Assembly (NCBI GenBank): GCA_033557685.1
Contig: JAWQRN010000564.1
Span: 1 to 28,353 of the forward strand
DNA from: Sperchopsis tessellata
Taxonomy: Eukaryota; Arthropoda; Insecta; Coleoptera; Hydrophilidae
Length of the DNA: 28,353 bases
Reading direction: 5' to 3'
Under the pieces are notes generated by a model, which made no database searches, was not told the DNA's origin, and saw only the letters and a program-made list of their open reading frames with translations. Position numbers and translations under genes: made by a program. Below are positions 1 through 9,605 of the stretch, piece after piece. Every line of letters begins with the position of its first letter. The first letter of the stretch is position 1.

Positions 1-819
1 GCTGGGGGCCAGATCCGGTGAATATGGTGGGTGCGGAAGCAATTCGAAGCCCAATTCATGCAATTTCGCCATGGTAGTGAGCGACTTGTGACACGGTGCA
101 TTGTCTTGGTGATAGAGCACTTTTTTCTTCTTCATTTGGAGCCGTTTCTCACCGATTTCGTTCTTCAAACACATCAATTGGTCAATGTAATGTTCGCTAT
201 TGGTCATCTTTCCTTTTTCAAGGTAGTCGATGAACAAAACTCCATGAGCATCCCAAAATTCTGAGGCCATAACCTTACCGGCCCACATTTGTGTTTTTGG
301 CCGCTTTGGACGCTTCTCACCGACTGCAGTCCACTCAGCTGACGATCGCTTTGACTCTGGAGTGTGGTGATGGATCCAGGTTGCGTCCTTTGTCACATAC
401 CGATGCAAAAAATCCGGTTTATTTCGGCGAAACAGCTCCAAACAGCGCTTGGAATCAACGACACGTCGTTTTTGATCCAACGTGAGCAAATGTGGCACCC
501 ACTTTGACAACAGCTTCCTCATAGACAAATGTTCATGCAAAATAGCGTACACACTGCCTTATGATATCTTTAAGGTGTTAGCTATCTCACGCAATTTTAA
601 TTTACGGTTTTCAAAAACGATTTGGTGGACTTTTTTGATTGTTTCCGGTGTAACAACCTCATTTGGCCGGCCACGTTTAAACTCAGCATACCACCGACAA
701 CTGGTTGTTTTTGATGGAGCAGAGTCTCTGTAGCACTTTTCAAGCCATTGCTGCAGAATGCAGAATGTCATGAAATTTTGACAGGTATCTTTTGAAGGTT
801 GGTACTCATAAACAATCAT
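1..819 (-). pseudogene. mariner transposase, one nonsense codon, cut by window edge
   Basis: This is a Tc1/mariner-superfamily transposase that cuts and pastes its own element at TA sites. The start is the ATG complementary to 817-819. The N-terminal helix-turn-helix region (DSAPSKTT, CRWYAEFKRGR) runs into RPNEVVTPETIKKVHQIV with a short gap compared with relatives as I know them. A TAA at 559-561 interrupts the frame just after the second DNA-binding helix (LREIANTLKIS). Downstream the frame stays open to the window edge and keeps HEHLSMRKL, WVPHLLT, the first catalytic Asp in TKDATW (385-387) and the second in HQDNAPCH (103-105). The sequence ends in YSPDLAPS, so the third Asp of the DD34D triad would be the next codon, outside the window. 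The first motif reads Asp-Ala where Asp-Glu is usual. The element sits in an upstream intron of the dehydrogenase gene, antisense to it. Confidence 0.93.
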
Positions 820-835
820 ACAGAACTTTTGTTTG

Positions 836-873
836 TGTCAGTCCCGGGACTTATTGATCCACGTGTTATATAT
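836..873 (-). repeat. mariner 5' terminal inverted repeat (probable)
   Basis: The stretch just upstream of the transposase start contains TCAGTCCCGGGACTTATTGA followed by a TA-rich run. Terminal repeats of this mariner group carry a similar block around CCCGGGACTTATTGAT, next to a duplicated TA. The partner repeat is outside the window, so the outer boundary is approximate. Confidence 0.6.
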
Positions 874-1480
874 TACAGGTATTGAAATACATATGTTATT
901 GACAGTAATAGCAATAGGAAATTTCAAATAATAATGTTTTCTTTAAAATAAAACACAACAGCAAAATTTTGTCTCTTACAGTAAATTTGTCTTGAAAAAT
1001 GAGCTTGAAAATGTGCCATCAGTTTTCTCCTTATTACAATCCTTAATGAGATACTTTTTACGGACATTGAATTTAGGCCATCCAGTACAAGATGTTCCAG
1101 AAAGGCTGTACAAAGTTCAGCTTTAGTTTTTAAAATTGAACATCTGTATATTTTTCACATTTCAAATTCTGATAAAATTATACCTTAACTTTACGTAACA
1201 TTCCCTATATCTAAGCTACTTCATTTCCAAGATATTTATAATTTTATGAAAAGAATTATATATACGGTAATAATTTTGAGCATCAAACTATTTATAACTA
1301 TATGTTTTAATGAACCCATTTCAAAATGTGAGAAACAGCTGCAAACCTGGATACAACCTCCACATGCTTCAAAGTTTTCAATGTGTATTTAGGATGACAT
1401 TTTTTGTCCTTAGGTCATGAAATAAACAATATCCCATCTCTATGAATTTGTTGCCCATCTCTATTTGCCATGTAACTTTA
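874..1480. other. Intronic AT-rich sequence, no gene seen
   Basis: This is part of an upstream intron. I see no ORF with coding character, no RNA gene and no clear repeat in it. Confidence 0.5.
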
Positions 1481-1745
1481 GTTTCGCCGTTAAAAAGAAC
1501 ATTATATCATCTCCCTGGTTCTCAGCCGACATGATTCCTAGCCAATTTAATATGTGCTTATTGATATCAGTGGTCTCTTAGCTGTTCCCCTGTCAAAAAG
1601 ATTCTGCACGGCAAGACGTCTCTGAATTGTTCTAGTGCTTACATTTTGAATGCCCAATTGTTGTTGAATTTGAGGGACAAGTAATGTTGAATCTTCTTCA
1701 CTCCTCCTTATAATGATTCAATCGGGACGAATATCAGTTTTTTGG
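1481..1745 (-). pseudogene. Tc1-like transposase relic (second helix-turn-helix)
   Basis: Read on the minus strand, about 1561-1740 gives an unbroken stretch containing VPQIQQQLGIQNVSTRTIQR, then a short arginine-rich run, then FDRGTAKRPLIS. This order (helix, 'STRTIQRRL', then an Arg-x-x-x-Lys-x-Pro-Leu-Ile motif) is typical of the second DNA-binding helix-turn-helix of Tc1/Tc3-like transposases. A stop lies just upstream and further stops follow downstream. The catalytic domain is not recognisable. The relic is small and highly decayed, so family assignment beyond Tc1-like is not possible. Confidence 0.55.
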
Positions 1746-2712
1746 AGTCAACCACAAATTTGGCAATCAGTCGGGAAACAACAAATTTGCAAACACTGTA
1801 GCTTTGGCACAAAATTTTTCTTGATTTGCCTCGTTTATTAAATTTTCTTTCTATTGAAGAGATAAGTGCCTTATAGCAGTCATTATAAACGCCTATACCA
1901 CTGTAAACATTTTTATTAATGTATTTACTAAATATTATAACAAAATTTTATAAATAAAAAAAAAAGAACATGTATATGTTCTAAATTTTTTCTCGCACAA
2001 ATATTATCACAAAATATACAATTTATTTATTTTGTTAATTAAAATTAATACTTCTTGTTTTTATTTATTAATTTAATCACCAACAATCTAGCAACAAAAT
2101 TATAATAACCATTTATAAAATTTCTTAATAAAAGTTTTATTTGTCAGTAATCAAGTAGATTGTGGTGATTCCTTAAGTTATGTGCTGTACTGTATAGGAC
2201 ATTGTTAATAAATGTTATAGTTTTAAAAGAAGAAATAGAATTTTTAATTGTGTGTTTTACGCAGTGCTCAATTTAAAAAACGGAGTTATGCCATCTTAGA
2301 CTTTTACATTGTCACCTATAAAACGAATAGCCTGTATAATAAATAAAATAAAACATTATTCCCGTATTCCATATTTTGTACAAAATTATAAATATCTTTG
2401 AGTTGTTTTACTTTCGATATAGTGAATGTTATATATACTCGATGTATAATTTTATCAGAAATTCAAATGTGAAAGAATATATGTGATCAATTTAAAAAGA
2501 AATTAAAGTTGTGCCTTGTATCTTCTTACTGATACAGTTCAAAATATCTTTAGGTTGTGCCCTTTTAAAATTGCAAAACTTTTGTAATAAAAGATTTATA
2601 TGTCTGAAACAGCAGATAAAAGAAGCAGCCTTTATAAGAAAAGAAATTGATCTTGTATCAAACAGGATGAAACATTGTAATAGAGGTGCCTAAAATTAAA
2701 ATATTTTTACAG
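1746..2712. other. Intronic AT-rich sequence ending in a splice acceptor
   Basis: I see no gene in this stretch. It ends with a pyrimidine-rich tract and the acceptor AG at 2711-2712. The ORF at 2511-2693 has no recognisable motif and I treat it as chance. Confidence 0.5.
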
Positions 2713-2850
2713 GTATTACAGCATTTATAGTTCCAACAGATACATCTGGTTTAACAATAGGAAGAAAAGAAGATAAACTTGGTATTAGAGCTTCGTCAAC
2801 ATGCAACTATATTTTAAACGATATTAGGATTCCAAGAGAAAATATTTTAG
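2713..2850 (+). CDS. Short-chain acyl-CoA dehydrogenase-like, third-last exon
   Basis: This exon encodes part of a mitochondrial flavoprotein family that introduces the alpha-beta double bond into short acyl-CoA in beta-oxidation. It opens after acceptor AG (2711-2712) in the middle of a Gly codon. It reads [30 protein letters not shown], then [11 protein letters not shown], and closes at donor GT (2851-2852) inside another Gly codon. These are the middle beta-domain and the start of the C-terminal helical domain of acyl-CoA dehydrogenases. The [12 protein letters not shown] block is most like SCAD. N-terminal exons (mitochondrial targeting, helical domain and most of the beta-domain) must lie left of the window; none is visible between 1 and 2712. 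Family membership is very secure; SCAD is preferred over the short/branched-chain paralogue. Confidence 0.93.
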
Positions 2851-3237
2851 GTAAGGTTTGCAAACATTTTAATTGTATACTACTTAGACTTAATGTTTAC
2901 TTTGAAATGGAGTTATTACTTGTCCGAAATATGTTTTTGGTTTAGAACTTAAAATATTTTTCTAAACAATGATCATTCTAGAAAGATTTCTATATTTGAT
3001 ATTTTATTTAAACTTATTTTTATAATACATCTTATTTTTGAATAACAAGGCTGTACTTTTTTTGTATTAAGTCAATAGAGTTTCTTTTTACCTGGAAGTT
3101 TTAGCCCCACATTCCACTAGTACCCAGATGCCTTATCTGTGAATGACATAACATCGGAGGTAATAGATATGGTCCAGTATGCATACCTTTTTAAGAGGGC
3201 TTTTTATAATAATGCTGTAATAATATTAATCTTACAG
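2851..3237 (+). other. Short intron of the dehydrogenase gene (387 bp)
   Basis: GT at 2851-2852 and AG at 3236-3237 bound it. Both flanking exons break the frame after the first base of a Gly codon, so splicing restores an open frame. No element is seen inside. Confidence 0.85.
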
Positions 3238-3407
3238 GTGCTATTGGTGAGGGATTCAAAATAGCGATGGTTCAGTTGGATAAAGCTAGAGTAGGTATTG
3301 CAGCACAAGCATTAGGTATAGGCCAAGCAGCTATGGATGTAGCTGTTTCCTATGCAGCAGAAAGAAAAGCTTTCGGACAACCTATAAATCAAATGCAAGC
3401 GGTCAAG
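3238..3407 (+). CDS. Short-chain acyl-CoA dehydrogenase-like, second-last exon
   Basis: This exon continues from the previous one with AIGEGFKIAMVQLDKARVGI, AAQALGIGQAAMDVAV, then AERKAFGQPINQMQAVK, ending exactly on a codon at the donor GTAATT (3408). It covers the first helices of the C-terminal domain. The Arg of the 'ERKAFGQPI' segment, which contacts FAD in the family, is kept. In isovaleryl- and long-chain dehydrogenases the catalytic Glu instead sits in the helix that here reads QLDKARVG. No Glu occurs there, so that alternative location does not rescue the missing residue described for the last exon. Confidence 0.95.
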
Positions 3408-4149
3408 GTAATTTATTTGTTACTCTATGAAGTTTATTGTTTTTTTTTCAATATTTGTGGTATGGATATAAATTTCTGTTGTATATACTTAAGTAAAGTA
3501 GGTAGATACTGAAAGTAAAGTAAGTTTTTGACAATTACTTATCTTCATTATAGTGGGACTGTATTACATTCTTTAATGAAAGTCAGTGTTGCTAATTGTA
3601 GAACACTATTTATTTGTAGAGAGGTGTTACATTATTGAACGTAGGATACTGAGAGGTACAGTATAAAATTTTATTTAAGCAACATCACTACAGTGGCTGC
3701 ACTATGAAGTGCTACATACTACTACTAAAGTCATAAATAGGTGGTAAATTCAAACTAAAATTAAATTTGTAACATAAACTCCCACTTATAACATTTAAAG
3801 GAGTTCAATTTGAAGAAATAGAATACATGCAAATTTTAAATGTTAAATAAAATAGAATAAATCAAATGGTTAGTTTAAAGGTGAATAGTAAAGAAAATAG
3901 AGCACACAATAACATATGAAATTAATATATAACTATAAAGTAACTACATAAAAATAGAACATAGCAAAAGTAAAAAAGATATAATAATTAGAACTTAAAA
4001 AATTGAAGAAAGTAAACAATGTAAATTGTAAGGCAAGAAATAAAACAGTGGATTATTATAAGTACATAAAATATAATCATAAAAAAATAAAAGAAACATT
4101 GACATTTCACGAAGAAACAATGAGATAATTTCACTCAAGTAAAATTTTG
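3408..4149. other. AT-rich intron sequence, possible left end of a BEL/Pao element
   Basis: No coding signal is visible. Because the adjoining minus-strand fragment is the extreme C-terminus of a BEL/Pao polyprotein, a 3' long terminal repeat could lie here. I could not match it to sequence on the other side of the element, so this is only a positional inference. Confidence 0.3.
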
Positions 4150-4482
4150 CTCTTCAGTCAAAGAAAATGGGCATAACTTTTGTTGTTCGTACAGTTGCTA
4201 TTCTGATGATTTCATCAAATCCAGGGTATAATTTAGTTACACGTCCAAGTAAACAGTGAGAAGCACTTATGCGCCTAATTTCAAGACTGCTGATGGTTGT
4301 TTCCATTTTTTTCACAGTTGCAGCTGGATTTAATATTCTTTTGACCATCTTGTCCTCTGTTTGATTTTCTACAACATTTGATACCTGGACAGTTTGTTGT
4401 CTTGTATCTGCATTTCATTTGGATTTGGGACTGATGTGAGGGGTTTACCATTTAAAAAGTGAGCCGGAGTCAACAGTTCAAG
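4150..4482 (-). pseudogene. BEL/Pao retrotransposon integrase C-terminal domain (DUF5641-like)
   Basis: On the minus strand the stretch begins LLTPAHFLNGKPLTSVPNP, continues to DNKLSRYQML, then a stop. It shifts frame through RWSKEY and KKWKQPS and ends with HCLLGRVTKLYPGFDEIIRI followed by ATVRTT. This order (LTP-x-HFL-x-G-x-PL, LSRYQ, RWSKEY, LGRV-x-x-x-x-PG-x-D, VRT) is the conserved C-terminal segment of BEL/Pao integrases. At least three stops and two frame changes make it non-functional. The gag relic of a same-strand BEL/Pao element lies about 3 kb to the right, on the far side of the Penelope-like composite. Confidence 0.85.
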
Positions 4483-4616
4483 GCTGATGAAATTACTTCA
4501 ATATTTACTATCAATATATAAAATTCCTCAATTACTTCAGTATGTAGGCTACCACGGCCACAGTAAACATCTTCAAGATTTCTGGGAGATAACTATGTGC
4601 AGGGTTTCCTATTTAC

Positions 4617-4654
4617 CGACGTTTCGTCCACCGTTGCAGGGGACATTATCAAGA
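4617..4654 (-). repeat. PLE terminal-repeat core, inverted copy
   Basis: Read on the minus strand this gives CTTGATAATGTCCCC, a short loop, GGTGGAC, then GAAACGTCGG. The same core recurs at 7528-7563 and 12323-12360 on the plus strand. A GTCC/GGAC helix can form, followed by GAAA, which resembles the helix II and GAAA box of the hammerhead ribozymes known from Penelope-like elements. The first box (TTGATAA) departs from the consensus CTGATGA. It lies at the left of the PLE composite in inverted orientation. Confidence 0.65.
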
Positions 4655-5221
4655 TATGTAGCTTTTAAAAATGCTAATTATAAATTGCCATGTAGCTCTG
4701 AAAAGTGCTAGATGCAGGTGCCGACCAGCTAAGGGTAGCATGACATGTAGCTCTCAGAAATGTTAGTCGTAGAATAGAAGGATTTTCATAGTTTAACGAC
4801 TTATATATATAGCGTGGTCAGGCACCAATCGGAAACCTTCTTAATTCAGTTTGTCGACATTTTTGCAATGCAAGGTGTGCCACGCTCATATTGGCCGACA
4901 AGATTTCAGGAGGGTGTGTCCCTTACGGAGCTTGGCAAATTCGATAAAATAATTTTCCAAGAAGAAGTGAGAGTATACTCAATATCACGATTTAAATTTT
5001 TCGGATACTTATGTATTTCAATGGACTCTTTTATTATTCTAGGGAAGTAGTTGAAACATTTGGCGAGAATATTTGTGTCCTTAAAGAGAACAGAAGCCTG
5101 TTTCTTATTTCTGTTCTGCTAATGGAGGTATAGAAAACAGTTTGAGGCGGGTTTACCTTTGCAGTTCTCTACAGCGAGTGGTGGCCATTCATTTTGTCTG
5201 ACCTATGTACACTAAGCCATA
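4655..5221. other. Probable PLE-associated non-coding sequence
   Basis: The ORFs here (for example 4814-5050) show no recognisable domain. The stretch lies between the inverted terminal core and the first GIY-YIG fragment, so it probably belongs to the composite element. A (TA)n run occurs near 4802. Confidence 0.35.
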
Positions 5222-5556
5222 GTTATTATCTATATAAATGTTGCTTCCGGGTGGAATCCATGTAGAGGCTGTAACAAGTGTCTTGGTACCTGTGGTAAGA
5301 TTTATACAGGAGAAACTAAGTGTATGATTACTACTTGTACTACGTGAAAGAGCACGAATATTGTACTCGTCTGAACATAGTCATGAAACATGTCATACCA
5401 TTTTGTTCGAAGATATTAATGTCTTAGCTTTAGAACCTCCTTATTTGAACAGAAAATTCAGAGAAGTCATTGAGGTTTATAATTGCCACAATAATAATCG
5501 TGGAAGTTTTTAACATTAAATACGTACCCTCTATGGGGAGGAAACATGTAAATATT
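5222..5556 (+). pseudogene. Penelope-like element, GIY-YIG end of a 5'-truncated upstream copy
   Basis: The fragment holds only the C-terminal endonuclease of a PLE polyprotein. CGKIYTGETK (from 5291) is the GIY-YIG-type motif. It is followed in shifted frames by KEHEY, then HTILFEDINVLALEPPYLNR and KFREVIEVYNC. The downstream copy at 7060-7345 shows the same order of motifs. Several frameshifts are needed to read through. The N-terminus of a second PLE copy begins immediately after it, which is the head-to-tail arrangement often seen for PLEs with a truncated leading copy. Confidence 0.85.
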
Positions 5557-7345
5557 CTAGGTTGTTTGGCAACCTTCACCAGAAACGTCAAAGTATATTG
5601 GCTTCGCTTGCATTTCTTAAGCGATGTAGGGACGATAATATTGTTGCAAAAGGTAATCAATTGAGTCATCATATTAAAACCCATTCTGTTCAGAAAATTA
5701 TCCATAAAGCTGGTATTTCAGTTGTGAAAGAAAGGATTAGCTTCTCTCATCATGTGTGAGGAAAATTATTATAAGTTTATAGTATCACTTTCTCCTAGGC
5801 TAGCTAAAAATAATCCTCAATTGAACAATTTGGTGATTAATCTGTAATCTGATACCCTGACACCTGAAGAGTCTTCTGTTCATTCAAAGGGCTTACAACC
5901 AAAACTCTTTCCCGTTGAAGCCATAATTTCCAAGGTGGAAAGCCCCATTCGAAGTTTGCTACCAGAAATATCAGATAGGATTTGGCATGAAACTGATCAT
6001 ATTTTGGAATGATCCAAACCGCCCCATTCCAATTTGAATAAAGATGAGTTAAAGACTCTTAGAGAACACAAAATAAATCAGTCCATTTTCATCATGTCTG
6101 CGGATAAAGGCAATGCTACAGTTGTAATGGATCGTTAGATGTATGATTCTAAAATTTTTGAATTTCTGCAGGATACCACATTTAAATGTCTAACGTCCAA
6201 CCCTACATCAAAAATTGAGAAATATATACCAATGTTACCATTATCGATTGTCAGAGCAATAGGGTCTCCCATATATAAGTTGGCACGATTTCTCACCTCG
6301 TTACTTAGCATATTCGTAGGACAATCTGAATCCTAGAAACAAAACTCTTTCCATTTTCTAGAACAGATTTTTAGTATAAGACTAGTTCCTACAGACTTAG
6401 TGGTCTGCTTCGATATCGAGTACCTTTTCACCAGTATACCAGTGGATGATGATATTAGCATCATGAGCGATCTACTGATTAGGGAGGGTTCATCTCAAGA
6501 TATTGCAGCGCTGGTAGAGGTTTGTCTGCGGTATATATATCAATATTTTTAAGGAGGCATTTGAACAATAGTCCATTTATGTCTATGACATGTTTGTTAA
6601 ATGGTCATTGGGATGAGAGGCACTAAATGCCTTATTAGATCATAATTTCACAACATCTCAATATTTATTTTACGATGGAGATTGAGTCATCAGGCTCCTT
6701 TTCTTTCTTAGATGTATTGTTGATAGGTATATCAGATGGTACACTGCTTCATTTTGTTTATCATAAGCCCATCCATACCAATAGGTACTTGTATACATTG
6801 TCACATCATTACAGCGCAATGTCACTGATGCGCTTTTATCCAATAGACACCAAACGGTCAATAAAAGTCTTAGGAATTCACCCATCGCTGTCAAAAATCC
6901 TCCTGAGGTGAAAACAACAGCTTATCTATCATTTGTCAATGATTAGAAGGACAAAATTGCCTGCATACTAAGAAAATTTGATATCAAATCAGTATTCTTT
7001 CCTATCCAAAAGATTTCACAAGTTCTCCCTTCTTCAAAAGATGTTATCCCGTTTCAAAGCGAATATTTTTATCAGGTCCCTTATTCCTGTGGTAAGGTCT
7101 ATATCGGAGAAACTAAGCACACATTTGCTACTCGTTTAAAGGAGCACGAATACTATACTTGTCATGGTCATATTAATCTATCAACCATGGCTGAACATTG
7201 TGAAGAAATAGGTCATACGATTATGTTCGAAGATTCTAAAGTCTTGGCTTGAGAGCCTTCTTTTATTTTCGTAGAAAATTCGGAGAAGCCACTGAGGTTT
7301 ATAATCGCCCCAACAATATTAATAGGGATGATGGTTTTCAATTCC
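5557..7345 (+). pseudogene. Penelope-like element: reverse transcriptase plus GIY-YIG endonuclease, decayed
   Basis: PLE proteins combine a telomerase-like reverse transcriptase with a GIY-YIG endonuclease. In order the stretch shows an N-terminal part (TLTPEESSVHSKGL; VEAIISKVESPIRSLLPEI), the PADKGN-type motif as MSADKGNATVVMDR (near 6100), IGSPIYKLARFLTSLLS, SFHFLEQIFSIRLVPTDLVV followed by FDIEYLFTSIPVDDD (near 6400), and VEVCLRYIY. It then jumps to the thumb-side block IESSGSFSFLDVLL and HFVYHKPIHTNRYLYTLSHH (6675-6810). The linker DKIACILRKFDIKSVFF precedes CGKVYIGETK (7088) and RLKEHEYY. The palm segment with the YADD-type active site is missing between about 6550 and 6640. In-frame stops occur throughout (for example at 6136 and 6334). 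It is inactive. Confidence 0.93.
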
Positions 7346-7480
7346 CATCGCTTGGAGGATCCCCTTGCTCGATTCTCTCCTCCTCCACTCGATAACAATC
7401 ACCCGAATTGAACGCCTCCACCCTAGTGCACATCCCCCACTCCAGTTCTTGTCTATATAAATATGATCCGGCTGAGTCTG

Positions 7481-7563
7481 GTTCAGTGCATTTACTTCAT
7501 GCGTTGAAGTTATCTTTATTCACATTGAAAATGTCCCTTGTAACAGTGGACGAATTGTCGGCA
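7481..7563 (+). repeat. PLE terminal repeat at the right end of the composite
   Basis: This segment contains CAGTGCATTTACTTCATGCG, then TTGAAGTTATC, TTGAAAATGTCCC and GTAACAGTGGACGAATTGTCGG. It matches the unit at 12286-12360 block by block. Its right edge coincides with the point where the minus-strand BEL/Pao gag reading stops making sense, so 7563/7564 is probably the true insertion junction. The GAAA box of the other copies reads GAAT here. Confidence 0.75.
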
Positions 7564-8545
7564 TTTTTTACATAGATTAGTTTTTTAACCTTATTAATTC
7601 TAGTAATAATGTTAAGGTTGATAAGTTTCTCACATTTGAAAACATTGTGAGGTTCTTTGCAAAAATAACATGTTATCGTACACATTAATAATGATACACC
7701 CTTTGAACTATCTTTTTTATTCTTTGAACTTGAACAGTGAATATTAATTTCTACGGTTTCCAGTTCATTTACTTTTGATTTTAAAAAGGATTTCTAGTCA
7801 ATGAGACTAGGAAATTCATTCGTGCTTTTATATTTTTCCACTTACGGTTCGTTTAATTGGAAGTAATAATGAAGATGACTATTGTATCCCATTGCTATCC
7901 AGGGTGTTTTAAAGCTTGAAGGAATCTTAAGTGTTTTGAAATAGTATCTATTAGGTTACGTAGCCCTGTTGGTGCTTCTTTCACTTTCAAAAAGCGCCTT
8001 TATATGATTATGAACAAGCAGTGTATTATATCTATTGCATATAAGTTCCTATACTAGTCTGTAATTTGCTTCTGAAAGGTCCATTGATGAATCTACCATA
8101 TTTAAAGCATCACCATCTAAAGATAACTTGTTTCATAACTATCCTTCAAATGTAACCAAATCCTGAAATTTCCATTGAAACGTGGTTATTTGATTTACGG
8201 CAATTTAATATTTCAATATGGAGTTGAAATTTAGGTAACTCGGGATGAACCTACACTTGAATGGGAATATACTCTCACATTATCGTTAGTCTCTGAAGTC
8301 AAATACTTTTCTATAAGGTGAGTAGCTAAGGACATACTTGAATTAAAATTGTTGGTTAAATTAGTATGTAATTCAGTTTCGTCCAATACGTGTAAGAAGC
8401 CTTCGAAATAGATAACTCGTTTCTTTAAATCACCCAACTGATCTTGAGTTAGATTTGTTTTATCCATTGCCAGTTTAATTGAGTCTATGAACTTTACAAA
8501 ATTGGTCAACTTGTGTTTCATAGCACCGTGCTTTATATTTAACAA
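7564..8545 (-). pseudogene. BEL/Pao retrotransposon gag relic
   Basis: On the minus strand the N-terminal part is open (8545-8231): a helical segment with DSIKLAMDKTNLTQDQLGDL, GFLHVLDETELHTNLTNNFN and ATHLIEKYL. It then decays through EAPTGLRNLIDTISKHLRFL, and ends in a zinc knuckle CYFCKEPHNVFKC followed by NIITRINKVKKL. The Cys-x2-Cys-x3-His-x4-Cys array followed by 'R-x-x-K-x-KKL' is typical of Pao/BEL gag proteins. Stops and frameshifts fill the middle. The downstream protease and reverse transcriptase are absent; the PLE terminal repeat begins where they should start. Confidence 0.82.
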
Positions 8546-8829
8546 TCTTAATTAGATGGTCATGCTAATAAATAATGTAATTCTAATAGAGTTGAACAAA
8601 TTAAGTTAGCTAGCTAAAATCTGTAAACTATATATTGAATAGTTAAGTAATAAAAGATACAATTTAGAAGATTAGACATAAATAGTGCAAACAAAAGGAC
8701 TCACTTGGTAAATTCCTCCATATTTTACCGGTCGATGTGATGGACGTCTTCTGACATGTGGTATGTGTAGTCGACTAAACGAATTTTTGCATTGGATTGC
8801 CTGGATTTGTCTTTAGTATTACACTGCTC
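8546..8829. other. No gene; possible BEL/Pao leader or LTR
   Basis: This lies upstream (minus-strand sense) of the gag relic, where a 5' LTR and primer-binding site would be. I could not identify a repeat partner. Confidence 0.3.
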
Positions 8830-9600
8830 TAGTATCAATTGTATTGGGGGGACCGGAAAGTAATGTCATTTTTTACATTAAATTCAAAGAAATAAATTTT
8901 TAGCTTTTTTTTTATTTTTAATCAATGATGTAATCACACTCGTTATCAACAACTTTTGCCATCTACTGTGCAAATTTTCAATGCCGGATTGATAAAAATC
9001 AATTGGTTTTTGAGTAAAATATCTGGAGATGGCATTTTGGATATCATCCAAATTTTCAAATTTTTTATCACATAGAAAGTGATGTAGCGATCGGAATAAA
9101 TGCAGTGTCAGGTGAGTATGGTAGGTAAGGCAGTACTTCCCACCCCAATTCATAAATTTTATTATCGTTTTGCAGAATAACGCCTTACCTGTTGACAATC
9201 GCTGGACACTTTTCAATTAAAGATTGATTTACTCGATCGAATTGTTCACAGTAAAGGTCTGCATTCACAGTTTGACCAGGTTTCAGCACTTCAAAATGAA
9301 GACTCTACCAAACACACAAAAGCGCCTTTTTGGGATGTAAACCTGGCTTAGCAGTACTTCGTGGCGATTAATTCGGAGAGAGCCACTGCCTTTTGCGTTT
9401 TAGATTATCATAGAGGACCCATTTTTCATCTCTAGTGATCAAGCGATCAAAAAACCCTTCTGTATTGTGTTGTTGAAGCAATAAGTTGCATGTGGTGGAT
9501 CGGTTAGCTTTGTTTTCTTCGGATAGATTATGTGGGACCCAAACACCTGATCTGCATACTTTACCAATCTGCTGGAAATGTTCTTAAATGGTCAACTAAG
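8830..9600 (-). mobile_element. mariner element (cecropia/Hsmar1-like), 5' end missing
   Basis: Minus-strand translation gives a near-continuous transposase core: GVWVPHNLSEENKANRST, FFDRLITRDEKWVLYDNLK with the first catalytic Asp, KRKRQWLSPN, then after one stop GLHPKKALLCVW and LKPGQTVNADLYCEQFD. In shifted frames GVILQNDN (second Asp region, with about ten residues deleted after it), ELGWEVLPYLPYSPD, then HLFRSLHHFLCDKKFENLDD and FYQSGIENLHSRWQKLL. The 3' terminal inverted repeat is seen near 8843 as GGGGGACCGGAAAGTAATGT, of the mariner CCGGAAAGT type. The N-terminal DNA-binding region is missing; PLE-like sequence begins at about 9606. Confidence 0.9.
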
Positions 9601-9605
9601 GTTGG

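Noticed and set aside
31..733. Plus-strand ORFs over the first 730 bases
   Set aside because: They are shadows of the minus-strand mariner transposase, whose motifs are unmistakable.
2511..2693. 60-codon ORF just before the first visible exon, considered as an extra exon
   Set aside because: It has no similarity to acyl-CoA dehydrogenase sequence, and the true exon starts cleanly at the acceptor at 2712/2713.
3267..3512. ATG-initiated 81-codon ORF as an independent small gene
   Set aside because: It is the internal exon of the dehydrogenase read past its donor site; the residues after GTAATT do not resemble the family.
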